Made by a program: the position numbers and the translations under genes. This document shows positions 37,395-45,565 of a DNA stretch of 64,000 bases, piece after piece. This DNA comes from Roseovarius faecimaris (GTDB lineage: Bacteria; Pseudomonadota; Alphaproteobacteria; Rhodobacterales; Rhodobacteraceae). The stretch lies in contig NZ_CP034348.1 in NCBI RefSeq assembly GCF_009762325.1, positions 3,230,501 to 3,294,500 of the forward strand, read 5' to 3'. The notes under the pieces are model-generated. The model was not told where the DNA came from and ran no database searches. It saw only the letters and a list, made by a program, of their open reading frames with translations. Position 1 is the stretch's first letter, and every line of letters starts with the position of its first letter.

Positions 37395-38186
37395 ATGACA
37401 CGAGGTGATTCTGACGAGGGTATTCTACATCCGCTGGACTGTGCAGAGTGGCATTTGTGGGCTCTTCGCATTTCAAAGATCGTTGCCCGAGCATGGGTGG
37501 ACGAGGCCTTTAAGGAAGCTCTTGTATCTGACCCCGCCACGGCACTCGAGGACGCGGGACTGGCCGTGCCGAAGGGCACCGAGGTTGTGATTGATGAGAC
37601 GGCTACGGGCTGGTCAATGAGTGGCTCTTCGATGGCGAAAGTTGACCGTCTGGTGCTTCCTCTTCCTCCGAAACCCGAGGCAGATGCACTGATCCGGGCC
37701 TGGGCAGAAGGCGAGACGGGGCATCCGCCCATACTTTCTGATGACGGTGGGGTTTCATTTAATGGCATCCCGGCCATCGAGGACAGTGCGGCGCGACGTA
37801 TCGTGGAAGCCCGCCGGGTTGCCGACGCCCGCCGGGTCGGCGAAGGGCGGCGCATTGCCTCAGCAAGACGAATAGCGGACGATGGCATTGCAGGTACGGA
37901 CGCCGCTGCGCGCCGGGTTGCCGAAGCCAGACGCATCGTTGACGACGGTGATTTTTACGGATCGGATGCGGTGGGTCGGCGTATGGCCGAAGCACGCCGG
38001 ATCGTGGAGGATGCAGATCCGCCGCTATCCGACGCAGACGCCAGAAGGGTCACGGAAGGACGGCGAACCGCGCAGGGCCGTCGGGTGGAAGAGTCAGAGC
38101 CCCCTGCCGATGCCGAAGGACGTCGGTTGACAGAAGGTCGGCGTGTAGCTGAACAGCAAGACAAGCCGGAAAAGGATGAAAGCTGA
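37395..38186 (+). CDS. Putative RiPP precursor: nitrile-hydratase-like leader with 14 Arg-Arg repeat modules
   Basis: 263 residues. An in-frame ATG lies at 37329, but ATG 37395 has GGGGGAG nine bases upstream. Residues 26-93 resemble the NHLP leader family, derived from nitrile hydratase alpha subunit: KIVARAWVDEAFKEAL, SDPATALEDAGLAVPKG, TEVVIDETATG, then RLVLPLPPKPEADAL. Residues 132-251 contain 14 Arg-Arg pairs spaced by six residues in five blocks (5, 2, 2, 3 and 2), separated by acidic linkers. There is no Gly-Gly leader end, and only one Cys (16), before the core. With YcaO, TfuA, methyltransferase and flavin-oxidase genes alongside, a multi-core modified-peptide precursor is the best reading; a helical structural protein is the alternative. 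No Ser/Thr/Cys-rich core is present, so azoline formation is unlikely and backbone modification more so. Confidence 0.72.
   Translation: MTRGDSDEGILHPLDCAEWHLWALRISKIVARAWVDEAFKEALVSDPATALEDAGLAVPKGTEVVIDETATGWSMSGSSMAKVDRLVLPLPPKPEADALIRAWAEGETGHPPILSDDGGVSFNGIPAIEDSAARRIVEARRVADARRVGEGRRIASARRIADDGIAGTDAAARRVAEARRIVDDGDFYGSDAVGRRMAEARRIVEDADPPLSDADARRVTEGRRTAQGRRVEESEPPADAEGRRLTEGRRVAEQQDKPEKDES
37788..38147 (+). repeat. Hexapeptide repeat region, consensus (A/G)-R-R-(I/V)-x-(E/D)
   Basis: Arg-Arg pairs start at residues 134, 140, 146, 152, 158; 173, 179; 195, 201; 217, 223, 229; 243, 249. Within a block the period is exactly six residues (18 nt). Block linkers are acidic and carry Gly or Pro (DDGIAGTDA, DDGDFYGSDAVG, EDADPPLSDAD, EESEPPADAEG). 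All six Arg codons are used in the 14 pairs (for example CGA CGT, CGC CGG, AGA CGA, AGA AGG, CGT CGG), so the repeat is kept at protein level and is not recent DNA duplication. Confidence 0.9.
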
Positions 38187-38293
38187 CAGACCCGCCGGGC
38201 GGCGACAAACGACACCTTGAGCACCTGTCTATGCTGTCGGATACTTGGACACAAAAGCATCGTTTCGACGGGTTTTGGAGCTGATCGCTCTCT

Positions 38294-41200
38294 ATGCGCA
38301 TGAACGCAATTCCAAACCGGCCTCTGTGTCCGGCGTTCATCCTAGATCACCATCGGGCTGGTCGGGTGGCTGGTGCCATTGATGCCTGTGCGCTCGACAT
38401 AGATATTTCCGGCTTTACCCGTGTTACCGATGCGCTGAGTGTGCATGGGCCGCAGGGTGCGGAACTGCTCGCAAGCATCATACGTTCGGTCTTTGACCCC
38501 CTGACATCCTGTATCCACGAGTTTGGCGGGTTCATTGCAAACTATTCGGGGGACGGGTTTCTGGCCCTGTTCCCGCAATCGCCCGGACAGGAGGATGCGG
38601 TCCGGCGCGGCCTGGCGGCAGCTTGGCAGATGCGCCAGACCATTAGGTCTCGTCATACCTACAAGACCGCATTGGGCACGTTTGAAATCAATGCCAAGCT
38701 CGGACTTGCGAATGGCGGGGTCCGCTGGCGCATTTTTGCTGACCCTGAAGGCAAACGTCACATATTCTTTTTTGATGGCGCGCCGATCATAGATGCGACG
38801 CATGTCCGGCAGCAGGCTCAAACGGGGCATCTCGGTGTCAGTGACGGCACAAGGGAACTGATTGCCGACTTCGCAACAACAAGACGGTTCAAAGACCCCC
38901 CATATTGGCGCGTTGAGGATGTCGGAAACCTCCCGTCACCCGTTGCCGCCACGTCGGCACCAAGGGAGACCGCCTCCCTGATCACGGATTTCTTTCCCGA
39001 CAGTGTTGCGACATCCGAAGGCATCGCCGAATTCCGTCAGACGGCAAATCTGTTCGTGAAACTTGAGGAGCCCGAAGGAAACATTGATCGTTTCGTGCAA
39101 TCGATTTTCGAGGCTCATGAAAGATTTGGCGGTTTCATAAACAGCCTGATGAGATCCGATAAAGGCTGTACGGCTTTTGTTTTCTGGGGAGCGCCCAAGG
39201 CGAATGTGGACGATATCGAACGGGCGATGGAATTTGGTGCCTTCGTTCTGGAACAACCCGACTTTGAGGCGAGCGCCGGACTCACATATGGTCTTGCCCA
39301 TGCCGGGTTTGCCGGATCGCCGCACCAGGAGGTCTACACTTGCTCCAGCCGACTGGTAAACCTGAGTGCCCGATTGATGTCGACTGCGGAAGCAGGGCAG
39401 ATGTTGACGGACAAAGCAACCAGCGACCATGCGCTCAACCGCTTTCATTTCGATTTTGTCGGTGATCTTGAACTAAAGGGATTTTCCGAACGCCAGCCTG
39501 TCTTCGCACTTGGCAAAAGGCACTACGGGCAGGTCAGAGCAACCTCCTCTGCAGAAATTGTCGAGCGCGACACCCAGATCGCCAGATTGCTGGATGTCGT
39601 GAAGGACGTGTTCGATCACAAACGTACAGGAGCAGCAATTGTTGCGGGCAGTTCGGGATCCGGCAAGACCGCGCTGCTGGAAGAGCTTGAGGGCCGGTTG
39701 AAAAAACCGGGCGCAGACACCGGCCAGACAGCGTTCAAGATTGTGGAATTGTTTTCAGAAACGGGTCTCGGTCAGCCGTTCGGTCCGTTTCGCAATGCGT
39801 TGACAAGCCTCTTTGGCGCACCCGGCGTTCTGGATGAGGGCCTAAGACGTGCAAGCTTCGAAGACGCCTTTGGCCAGTTTCGTGAACAGACCGTTGAGTA
39901 TCAGGCACTTTATGAAGAGTTGGGCTTTGTCCATTCATTCCTCGCGGCAATGGTTGATGTCTTCATTCCTGAATCGAGCTACGCAAGCGTCGGTCCCGAG
40001 CTGCGCAGCAGCAACATGTCACGCGCGGTTGTCGCAGTCATTTCCGCATTGGCCCGCCAGAACAAGCTGGTCATCATCGCAGATGACCTTGGCGACTTCG
40101 ATGCTCAGTCCTCCGATGTGCTCAGGTCTCTCTCCACGCTACAGACCGCACCGCTTGCGGTTATCGCCAGCTACAGGACAGACGACACCGGTTCTGTACC
40201 GGAGACGTGCATCGACCCCGAAGGTTTGCGCGACACGGTTGAGCTGCCTGCCCTAACCGGCGATGGCATTAGGCGCATTGCGGAACGCTCCCTTGGCGCA
40301 CCTGTTTCGACACGGATTGTGGAACTTCTTGAAAGCAAGACCGCCGGCAATCCACTTTATGTCGAACAGCTTATACGAACGCTCAGTGCATCCGGAGGGT
40401 TCTTGCATCGCGGCGCGGGTCAGACTGCAAGGGTCGAACTCGCGCCAGATGCCGCGGCGAATATTCCGCATGGCCTCATCGGCATCCTCCTTGCACGGAT
40501 TGATCGTCTGCCCGCGCGGCTGAAGTCGGTGATACAGGTCGCCGCCGTTTTGGGCGAGGAGTTTGAACCGTCTCTTCTCACTGCGATGCTGGGAGATGAA
40601 GAACTGGTCACTGAGGTTCTGGACGAAGGGCAGGAACAACAGATCTGGACGCGGCAAAAGGGAGGCAGATTTCGCTTCAACCACGCTATGCTGCGGGAAG
40701 CCGTTTACGATATGCAGCTTGTCAACGCACGCCGCGCTCGGCACCGGCAGGCAGCCGACGCGCTTGAGCGTCTTGACGGAGTTCACGACCTTGCCCGCCT
40801 CAGCGCCCTGGCCCATCACTTCGAACGTGCCGAGTTGCCGGACCAGGCACAGCATTATCTGCTGCAGGCCGGAGACATGGCCTATGACAGCTTTGATCCA
40901 GCCAGTGCGGCCGGGTATTACCGCCGCCTGCTGAACTACAACATCGAACCAGAGCTTTATGTTGCGGTGAGTGCGCGGCTAGGCGCGCTTCTAGTGCTGA
41001 CAAGCGACTGGGAAGAAGCCGTTGAAACGCTTGAGAACGGGTTGTCCCGCGTTTTCACGGCAAACGACCCGCTGCGCGAGTCCGAATTTCTGATCGCGCT
41101 GGGAGATGCGCTGCGCAATACCGGAGACTTCGCGGGGGCGCGGGAAAAACTGGAAGTAGCCTGCGCAATCGCCCGCCGCGCAGAAAACCGGGAGGTGCTT

Positions 41201-42199
41201 GGAAAAGCCCTCGGCATGCTGGCAGGAACCTACAAATATAGCGGCGATTATGCGCGTGCGCTGGAACTCTACAGTCAGGCTCTTGAGTATGTCGAAGCAA
41301 TTGAAGACGATAATCTCATTGCTGTCACGCTTGCCGGAATCGCCTCGATTTATGGCTTGCTCGGAAAGTTGCAAGAAGCCGTTGACTGCAATCGGCGCGC
41401 CATTCCGATCCTTGAGCGGCTCGGCAACCGCCAGGAACTGGTTTACCCGCTTGGTAATCTTGGCATTGAACTCTTCACGATAGGCGCGCACCAAGAAGCG
41501 CTTGAGACGCTGCAACAGGCCTTGCAGGTTTCCAGTGAAATCGGAGACCGCACCGGTATCTGGTTTGCCAGCCATTTCATTGGCCGGGTTTATCATGAAA
41601 TGGGTGATTTCGAGCAGGCACTCTCTGCCTATGGGCGTGCAATGCTGGAACGTCGGATCATAGGGGGCGACAGTATTCCCTATGACACTCTGCCTCATCT
41701 TGCTTCGGCAAAAACGAGCCTCGGCGACCATCTTTCGGCCATTTCTGATCTGGCAAACCATATGGAAATACTGAAGGACGGCGCACCGGATCACGAACAC
41801 GGCCTGACCTACGTTGAAGTGGCGCGCCTCATTGAGCGGCGGCAAGAACTCGATCCCGATGCGCAGACTCATCTTGATGCACTTTGCGCGCAATACTTCG
41901 GATCCGATCCAATGGTCTGGCTGAAAGAAGCAGACAAACATGCCAGAGCTGGCGCTTCCCTGGGCCTGAACAGCCGTATTCGCCTGCTTGTGAAATGCGC
42001 GGCCATCTGGATGTCTTCGGAGGGAAAATCCGTTCGGGTGCTGGGCTGTTTTGCAGCGGCCCATGCACTGGCCGAGAAGGCAACATTGCGCAGGGAAGCG
42101 GGATTTGTACTTGAAAGTGCGGCAAGGCTTGGAGTGAACCAAGCCGAATTGCGATCCGCCGAACCGCTATATCTTCCGTTCAGTGAACCCCAGTCATAG
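38294..42199 (+). CDS. Large sAC-like protein: tandem class III cyclase domains, P-loop NTPase, TPR repeats
   Basis: 1301 residues. Domain 1 (about 30-200) is a class III nucleotide cyclase with both metal aspartates visible, Asp37 in ALDIDISGFT and Asp87 in YSGDGFLALF. Domain 2 (about 235-400) has the fold but lost these residues (LFVKLEEPEG, SDKGCTAFVFWGAP). An AAA/STAND-type ATPase follows with Walker A SSGSGKTALL near 455 and LVIIADDLGDFD. The C-terminal 450 residues are TPR-like helical repeats (ALGDALRNTGDFAGAREKLE, GTYKYSGDYARALELYSQAL, AIPILERLGN). The order is that of soluble adenylyl cyclase (ADCY10). Located 107 bp after the precursor gene on the same strand; a sensor or regulator of the locus is plausible. 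Cyclase activity is untested because the catalytic pair needs residues from both domains. Confidence 0.85.
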   Translation: MRMNAIPNRPLCPAFILDHHRAGRVAGAIDACALDIDISGFTRVTDALSVHGPQGAELLASIIRSVFDPLTSCIHEFGGFIANYSGDGFLALFPQSPGQEDAVRRGLAAAWQMRQTIRSRHTYKTALGTFEINAKLGLANGGVRWRIFADPEGKRHIFFFDGAPIIDATHVRQQAQTGHLGVSDGTRELIADFATTRRFKDPPYWRVEDVGNLPSPVAATSAPRETASLITDFFPDSVATSEGIAEFRQTANLFVKLEEPEGNIDRFVQSIFEAHERFGGFINSLMRSDKGCTAFVFWGAPKANVDDIERAMEFGAFVLEQPDFEASAGLTYGLAHAGFAGSPHQEVYTCSSRLVNLSARLMSTAEAGQMLTDKATSDHALNRFHFDFVGDLELKGFSERQPVFALGKRHYGQVRATSSAEIVERDTQIARLLDVVKDVFDHKRTGAAIVAGSSGSGKTALLEELEGRLKKPGADTGQTAFKIVELFSETGLGQPFGPFRNALTSLFGAPGVLDEGLRRASFEDAFGQFREQTVEYQALYEELGFVHSFLAAMVDVFIPESSYASVGPELRSSNMSRAVVAVISALARQNKLVIIADDLGDFDAQSSDVLRSLSTLQTAPLAVIASYRTDDTGSVPETCIDPEGLRDTVELPALTGDGIRRIAERSLGAPVSTRIVELLESKTAGNPLYVEQLIRTLSASGGFLHRGAGQTARVELAPDAAANIPHGLIGILLARIDRLPARLKSVIQVAAVLGEEFEPSLLTAMLGDEELVTEVLDEGQEQQIWTRQKGGRFRFNHAMLREAVYDMQLVNARRARHRQAADALERLDGVHDLARLSALAHHFERAELPDQAQHYLLQAGDMAYDSFDPASAAGYYRRLLNYNIEPELYVAVSARLGALLVLTSDWEEAVETLENGLSRVFTANDPLRESEFLIALGDALRNTGDFAGAREKLEVACAIARRAENREVLGKALGMLAGTYKYSGDYARALELYSQALEYVEAIEDDNLIAVTLAGIASIYGLLGKLQEAVDCNRRAIPILERLGNRQELVYPLGNLGIELFTIGAHQEALETLQQALQVSSEIGDRTGIWFASHFIGRVYHEMGDFEQALSAYGRAMLERRIIGGDSIPYDTLPHLASAKTSLGDHLSAISDLANHMEILKDGAPDHEHGLTYVEVARLIERRQELDPDAQTHLDALCAQYFGSDPMVWLKEADKHARAGASLGLNSRIRLLVKCAAIWMSSEGKSVRVLGCFAAAHALAEKATLRREAGFVLESAARLGVNQAELRSAEPLYLPFSEPQS

Positions 42200-43075
42200 C
42201 AAGCCGCCACTTTCGTCGGCGACAGCAGCGGGCTTTGCAAAGACAGCAAGCTGCATGGTAAGCGGTATGTCGACCGAGTTTTCGCCATGTGCATCGAAAA
42301 GCCTGGATACCGCCTCGACAACTTCCCTGCGCGCCGGGTCAGACAAACTCTGGTACAGATAATCCCCTTCAAGAAAGGCAATGTATTCCGCCCCCGACAT
42401 CTGCATCATCAGCTCGAAGGGCCGCATCGGAACGACCTCTTGCATGCCGGTGGTCCGACGGACCGTGTCTGCCAGAGTCTCCCTGGGGGCAGTTTGAGTG
42501 TCTACGCTTTCGAAGCTCAGAGGATCGGATTGATGCCGCGCGATGGTTTCGCTGAGAATACGGCTGTAGTGACCCTCGATCGAGCCACTTGCAGGCTCGT
42601 CCCCCAGGACGACCGCAAGCACACCGCCAGGTCCGAGTACGCGGTGAATTTCGCGAAGTGTTTTTTCAATCGGCTTCATGACTGCCAGGCTCATATGCGC
42701 AAGCACATAATCGACGGTGTCATCCAGGAGCGGCAAGTTATGCGCTTCGCAGATGTGCAGGCGCACGGGCATATCTGCGAACCGGCTCCGTGCGCGATTG
42801 ATTTGTTCAGGTGAGAAATCAACACCGATGAGGTTTTCCGGGGGGATGCCTCTCTCGGTCAGTATTTCCAACAGCCTTCCCGTTCCACACCCCAGGTCAA
42901 GAACGACAGGCGCACCGTCATTTGCTTCCGTCGAAACTTCATTGGCCAACAGTTCGTAACTGCTTGGCCCAAGGCTCGTTGGCACCTCGGGGAAGGATCC
43001 GTCAAACGTGTCGTGGAACTGACGGACATAGTCCGTAAGACGGCGATCAGCTTTGGATTTGTCATGTTCTGTCAT
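42194..43075 (-). CDS. Class I SAM-dependent methyltransferase of the RiPP-like locus
   Basis: 293 residues. Motif I VVLDLGCGTGRLLEIL (Asp60-Gly66), acidic residue Asp86 in LIGVDFSPEQI, motif II DDTVDYVLAHMSLAVM and post-motif VLGPGGVLAVVLGDE identify a Methyltransf_11/25-like enzyme. The substrate cannot be read; the neighbours suggest the precursor peptide or its product (N- or O-methylation). The start overlaps the tfuA-like stop by 4 nt (ATGA), and the stop overlaps the 3' end of the convergent cyclase-like gene by 6 nt. Third gene of the YcaO-TfuA-methyltransferase operon. Confidence 0.87.
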   Translation of the reverse strand: MTEHDKSKADRRLTDYVRQFHDTFDGSFPEVPTSLGPSSYELLANEVSTEANDGAPVVLDLGCGTGRLLEILTERGIPPENLIGVDFSPEQINRARSRFADMPVRLHICEAHNLPLLDDTVDYVLAHMSLAVMKPIEKTLREIHRVLGPGGVLAVVLGDEPASGSIEGHYSRILSETIARHQSDPLSFESVDTQTAPRETLADTVRRTTGMQEVVPMRPFELMMQMSGAEYIAFLEGDYLYQSLSDPARREVVEAVSRLFDAHGENSVDIPLTMQLAVFAKPAAVADESGGLL

Positions 43076-44175
43076 GAGGCACCGGTCGCTCGCGCCAGAC
43101 CAAATCTGTGCAGGCGCTCTAGGAACCGATCTGGATCTTCAATGCCGACCTTATGCGCAAGTTCTTTCAGAGGCGTCTGCGGATCGATTCCGGCCTTGTC
43201 ACAGTAGCTGCGGACGGCGGCACGATCGTCACCCTCACTTGGCCTCAATCCGTCGCTGGTATCTCTTGCAATCGCCTCTTGCAGAACGGTTTCGTATCGA
43301 CCCTCTTCGCGCATCGCTGCAATCACCTCCGCCGTGGGAGACTGATTGAACGCCGCATTCAAAGATGCAGAGCCCGCGCCAAGCTGGTATCCTTCAAGAA
43401 GGTAGTAATCAATCAACGCGCCAGTGGTCAGGCGACCGTCACCGTTGCGCGCAAGACAGGTATCCCGGTCAGCGAGGCGGTTGAACTTGGTTGTTCGGTT
43501 GCACTGAAATTCCTGTGGCACAGTGCATGAAAAGTCACCGGCAGCCAGCAGATCAAGCAGTTCGACAGCGTCGAGGCGCTTTTGATCGACCCGTTCGGCT
43601 GACGTGACGGCCTCGACCTCGGGCGCCGACAGACCGAGCTGCCGCGCGTCCTGCGCCAGACGGTCGAAGCTGCGCTCCCAGTAAGGTGTCCGGGCGCATT
43701 CCTTCAGTAACAGAACTGCGCTTTGAAGGGACAAACCACCCTGTTGCACAGCCAGGTCCAGTGTCGCGCGGATGTTGACCATTGCTTCGCTCAATGGCTT
43801 GTGACCGATGGAATGCGGTGCATGGGTGACCGCGACTTCGTCATCGGCGTCCACAAAGCCGCTGCGATACCAACGATAGATCCGTCCAACACCGCGCATG
43901 CCGAAAGCATCTAGTTCGGCGGCACGCAGGGCCCCCATACTGGCGGCTCCCAAAACAGGGATCCCGCAGTCGAGGGCATGAAGTATCTCTTTGTGCCACA
44001 CGGCCGGCACCAACTGGAAATAACCATCGATGATGCCGATCGCGCGCGGCCTGTCTTGGACGACAGATAGGATATCTCCCTGTGACACGGGTGGCAAAAA
44101 GCAGGCATCAAGCCGGTCGCGCGCATCTGCGAGGGTCATCGTGGGGCCGAGAAATACAACCACATCGTTCGTCAT
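43072..44175 (-). CDS. TfuA-like protein
   Basis: 367 residues. Residues 47-120 carry the TfuA core: GIIDGYFQLVPAVWHKEIL, GIPVLGAASMGALRAAEL and FGMRGVGRIYRWYRSG, then DADDEVAVTH. TfuA proteins are partners of YcaO enzymes, and the pair makes backbone thioamides in thioviridamide-type RiPPs and in methyl-coenzyme M reductase. The C-terminal 240 residues are longer and helical, ending in a region with DKAGIDPQTPLKELAHKVGI. Start overlaps the YcaO stop by 4 nt, so the two proteins are made together. Confidence 0.92.
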   Translation of the reverse strand: MTNDVVVFLGPTMTLADARDRLDACFLPPVSQGDILSVVQDRPRAIGIIDGYFQLVPAVWHKEILHALDCGIPVLGAASMGALRAAELDAFGMRGVGRIYRWYRSGFVDADDEVAVTHAPHSIGHKPLSEAMVNIRATLDLAVQQGGLSLQSAVLLLKECARTPYWERSFDRLAQDARQLGLSAPEVEAVTSAERVDQKRLDAVELLDLLAAGDFSCTVPQEFQCNRTTKFNRLADRDTCLARNGDGRLTTGALIDYYLLEGYQLGAGSASLNAAFNQSPTAEVIAAMREEGRYETVLQEAIARDTSDGLRPSEGDDRAAVRSYCDKAGIDPQTPLKELAHKVGIEDPDRFLERLHRFGLARATGAS

Positions 44176-45455
44176 GACACGCTCGCTCTTTCTCTCGGTC
44201 GGCTCGATGCCATTACTTTCTCAACGAAGCCCTTCACACGCTCACCCTCTGGCGCTTCGTTATCAAGTGTCGGTTCAATCATGCCCGGAACGATCGCCTT
44301 TACGACAGGGATGGAAATTCCGGCGATGCTCAGGTCCACGATAATGGCGCGATCAAAGCCGTTGCTTGCGAGAATTGTCAGAACCCGCTCGAGATCCTCC
44401 GCCACATCGTCCGTCGCCCAGGTTACGATTTCCTTAAAATCCATCATCTGGCCGGCCTGCCCAAGCCAGGTTAGCCAGTTGCGCCGATTGCGTGCCGTTT
44501 GAATGCTGGCGTAATCGTCGCGGAACAGATCGTCGCGTGCGCCCGAGATATAGGTCAGGCGTGACTGTACGGCCTCGGTGATGGCACGGGACAAGGCGAC
44601 ATTCCTGTCAGGGTGGCAACCATAGCCCTGAAATGTGCCAATCGGAGCGCCAGGCATCCTGCCGCCCCGACAATCAGAGATGGCACAGCCAAAAGAGGGC
44701 AACGCGAGATCGCTGAACTGAGGCCAGATATGGATATCAATATCAGCCGCCAAGAGGCGTTCGATCAGCCAGCAACAGAGCGGGTCGTCCACCGTGGAAA
44801 CATCGATCAGCGCCGGTTCACGTCCGATATGCGCGGCAAAGGCCTGATGCAGACAGGTCGCATCGCGTTCAATGACTTCGCAGAGCGCATGCAGGGCTGC
44901 TTCCTCGTACGTATTGCCAGAACCGAGACCGTTGGAGCTTGTCAGGAATACACCGTCGCAAGGTGCATCGACACGCAGGTCGCAGGCCACGATGTCTCGC
45001 GGCACACTGATGAGGCGATCAGCAACAAGATCGTGTCCCCGGATCCATGTCAGCACCCTGTCGGGGTCCACAGTCTGCACCCCCTGCAACAGTGAAAGCC
45101 GCGAGGGATCAAGTGCGTGCTCCGCCCCGAGCGTGCTGAAAGCTTCGCGTTGCGTGGGCAAAAACGCCCGTTCCGCGTGGAAAAGCTCAATCGCCTCCAT
45201 CGCCGCTGAAACGCGCGCATGATCGAGCGTCACTCCTTTGCCCTGCGACACCGCCAGCGACCGCGCATTCGGTCGAATGGCGTTGCAAACAGGAATGCCG
45301 ATGCAATCAAGTCCTGTCAGATCTGCGACGCGCGTGATCCCAACGTCAGGCAGGATGGGGGCGATCCATTGCCAGGTATCAACAGGATTTCTGGTCCGGT
45401 GTGTGCCGGCGAAAAAGACCTTTTCTGTTGTTGATTCAGCATATTGACTTTCCAT
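44172..45455 (-). CDS. YcaO-domain cyclodehydratase/thioamidation enzyme
   Basis: 427 residues from ATG 45455; ATG 45509 and 45515 are further in-frame starts and no clear Shine-Dalgarno decides. The ATP-dependent YcaO fold shows ITRVADLTGLDCIGIPV, RPNARSLAVSQGKG (70-74) and AAMEAIELFHAE (85-95). It also shows TSSNGLGSGNTYEEAALHAL (172-191) and CEVIERDA with the Mg/ATP glutamates. YcaO activates peptide backbone amides with ATP; with TfuA it usually installs thioamides. The C-terminus is not proline-rich, as is common in stand-alone TfuA-partnered forms. First gene of the minus-strand trio, 110 bp from the divergent oxidase. Confidence 0.93.
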   Translation of the reverse strand: MESQYAESTTEKVFFAGTHRTRNPVDTWQWIAPILPDVGITRVADLTGLDCIGIPVCNAIRPNARSLAVSQGKGVTLDHARVSAAMEAIELFHAERAFLPTQREAFSTLGAEHALDPSRLSLLQGVQTVDPDRVLTWIRGHDLVADRLISVPRDIVACDLRVDAPCDGVFLTSSNGLGSGNTYEEAALHALCEVIERDATCLHQAFAAHIGREPALIDVSTVDDPLCCWLIERLLAADIDIHIWPQFSDLALPSFGCAISDCRGGRMPGAPIGTFQGYGCHPDRNVALSRAITEAVQSRLTYISGARDDLFRDDYASIQTARNRRNWLTWLGQAGQMMDFKEIVTWATDDVAEDLERVLTILASNGFDRAIIVDLSIAGISIPVVKAIVPGMIEPTLDNEAPEGERVKGFVEKVMASSRPRERASVS

Positions 45456-45565
45456 GTCGGCAGCATAGGCGCATTGTCCGGTGAAGGGAAAGTCAAGTTG
45501 AGATGACATAGCCATCAAAGCTGGCGGGCACGCGCAACACAGCGCGTGAAACTCGGGGGGGCGAT

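Noticed and set aside
37788..38147. Reading the Arg-Arg region as a simple low-complexity or satellite DNA repeat
   Set aside because: Codon use differs from module to module with all six Arg codons used, so it is not a recent DNA repeat.
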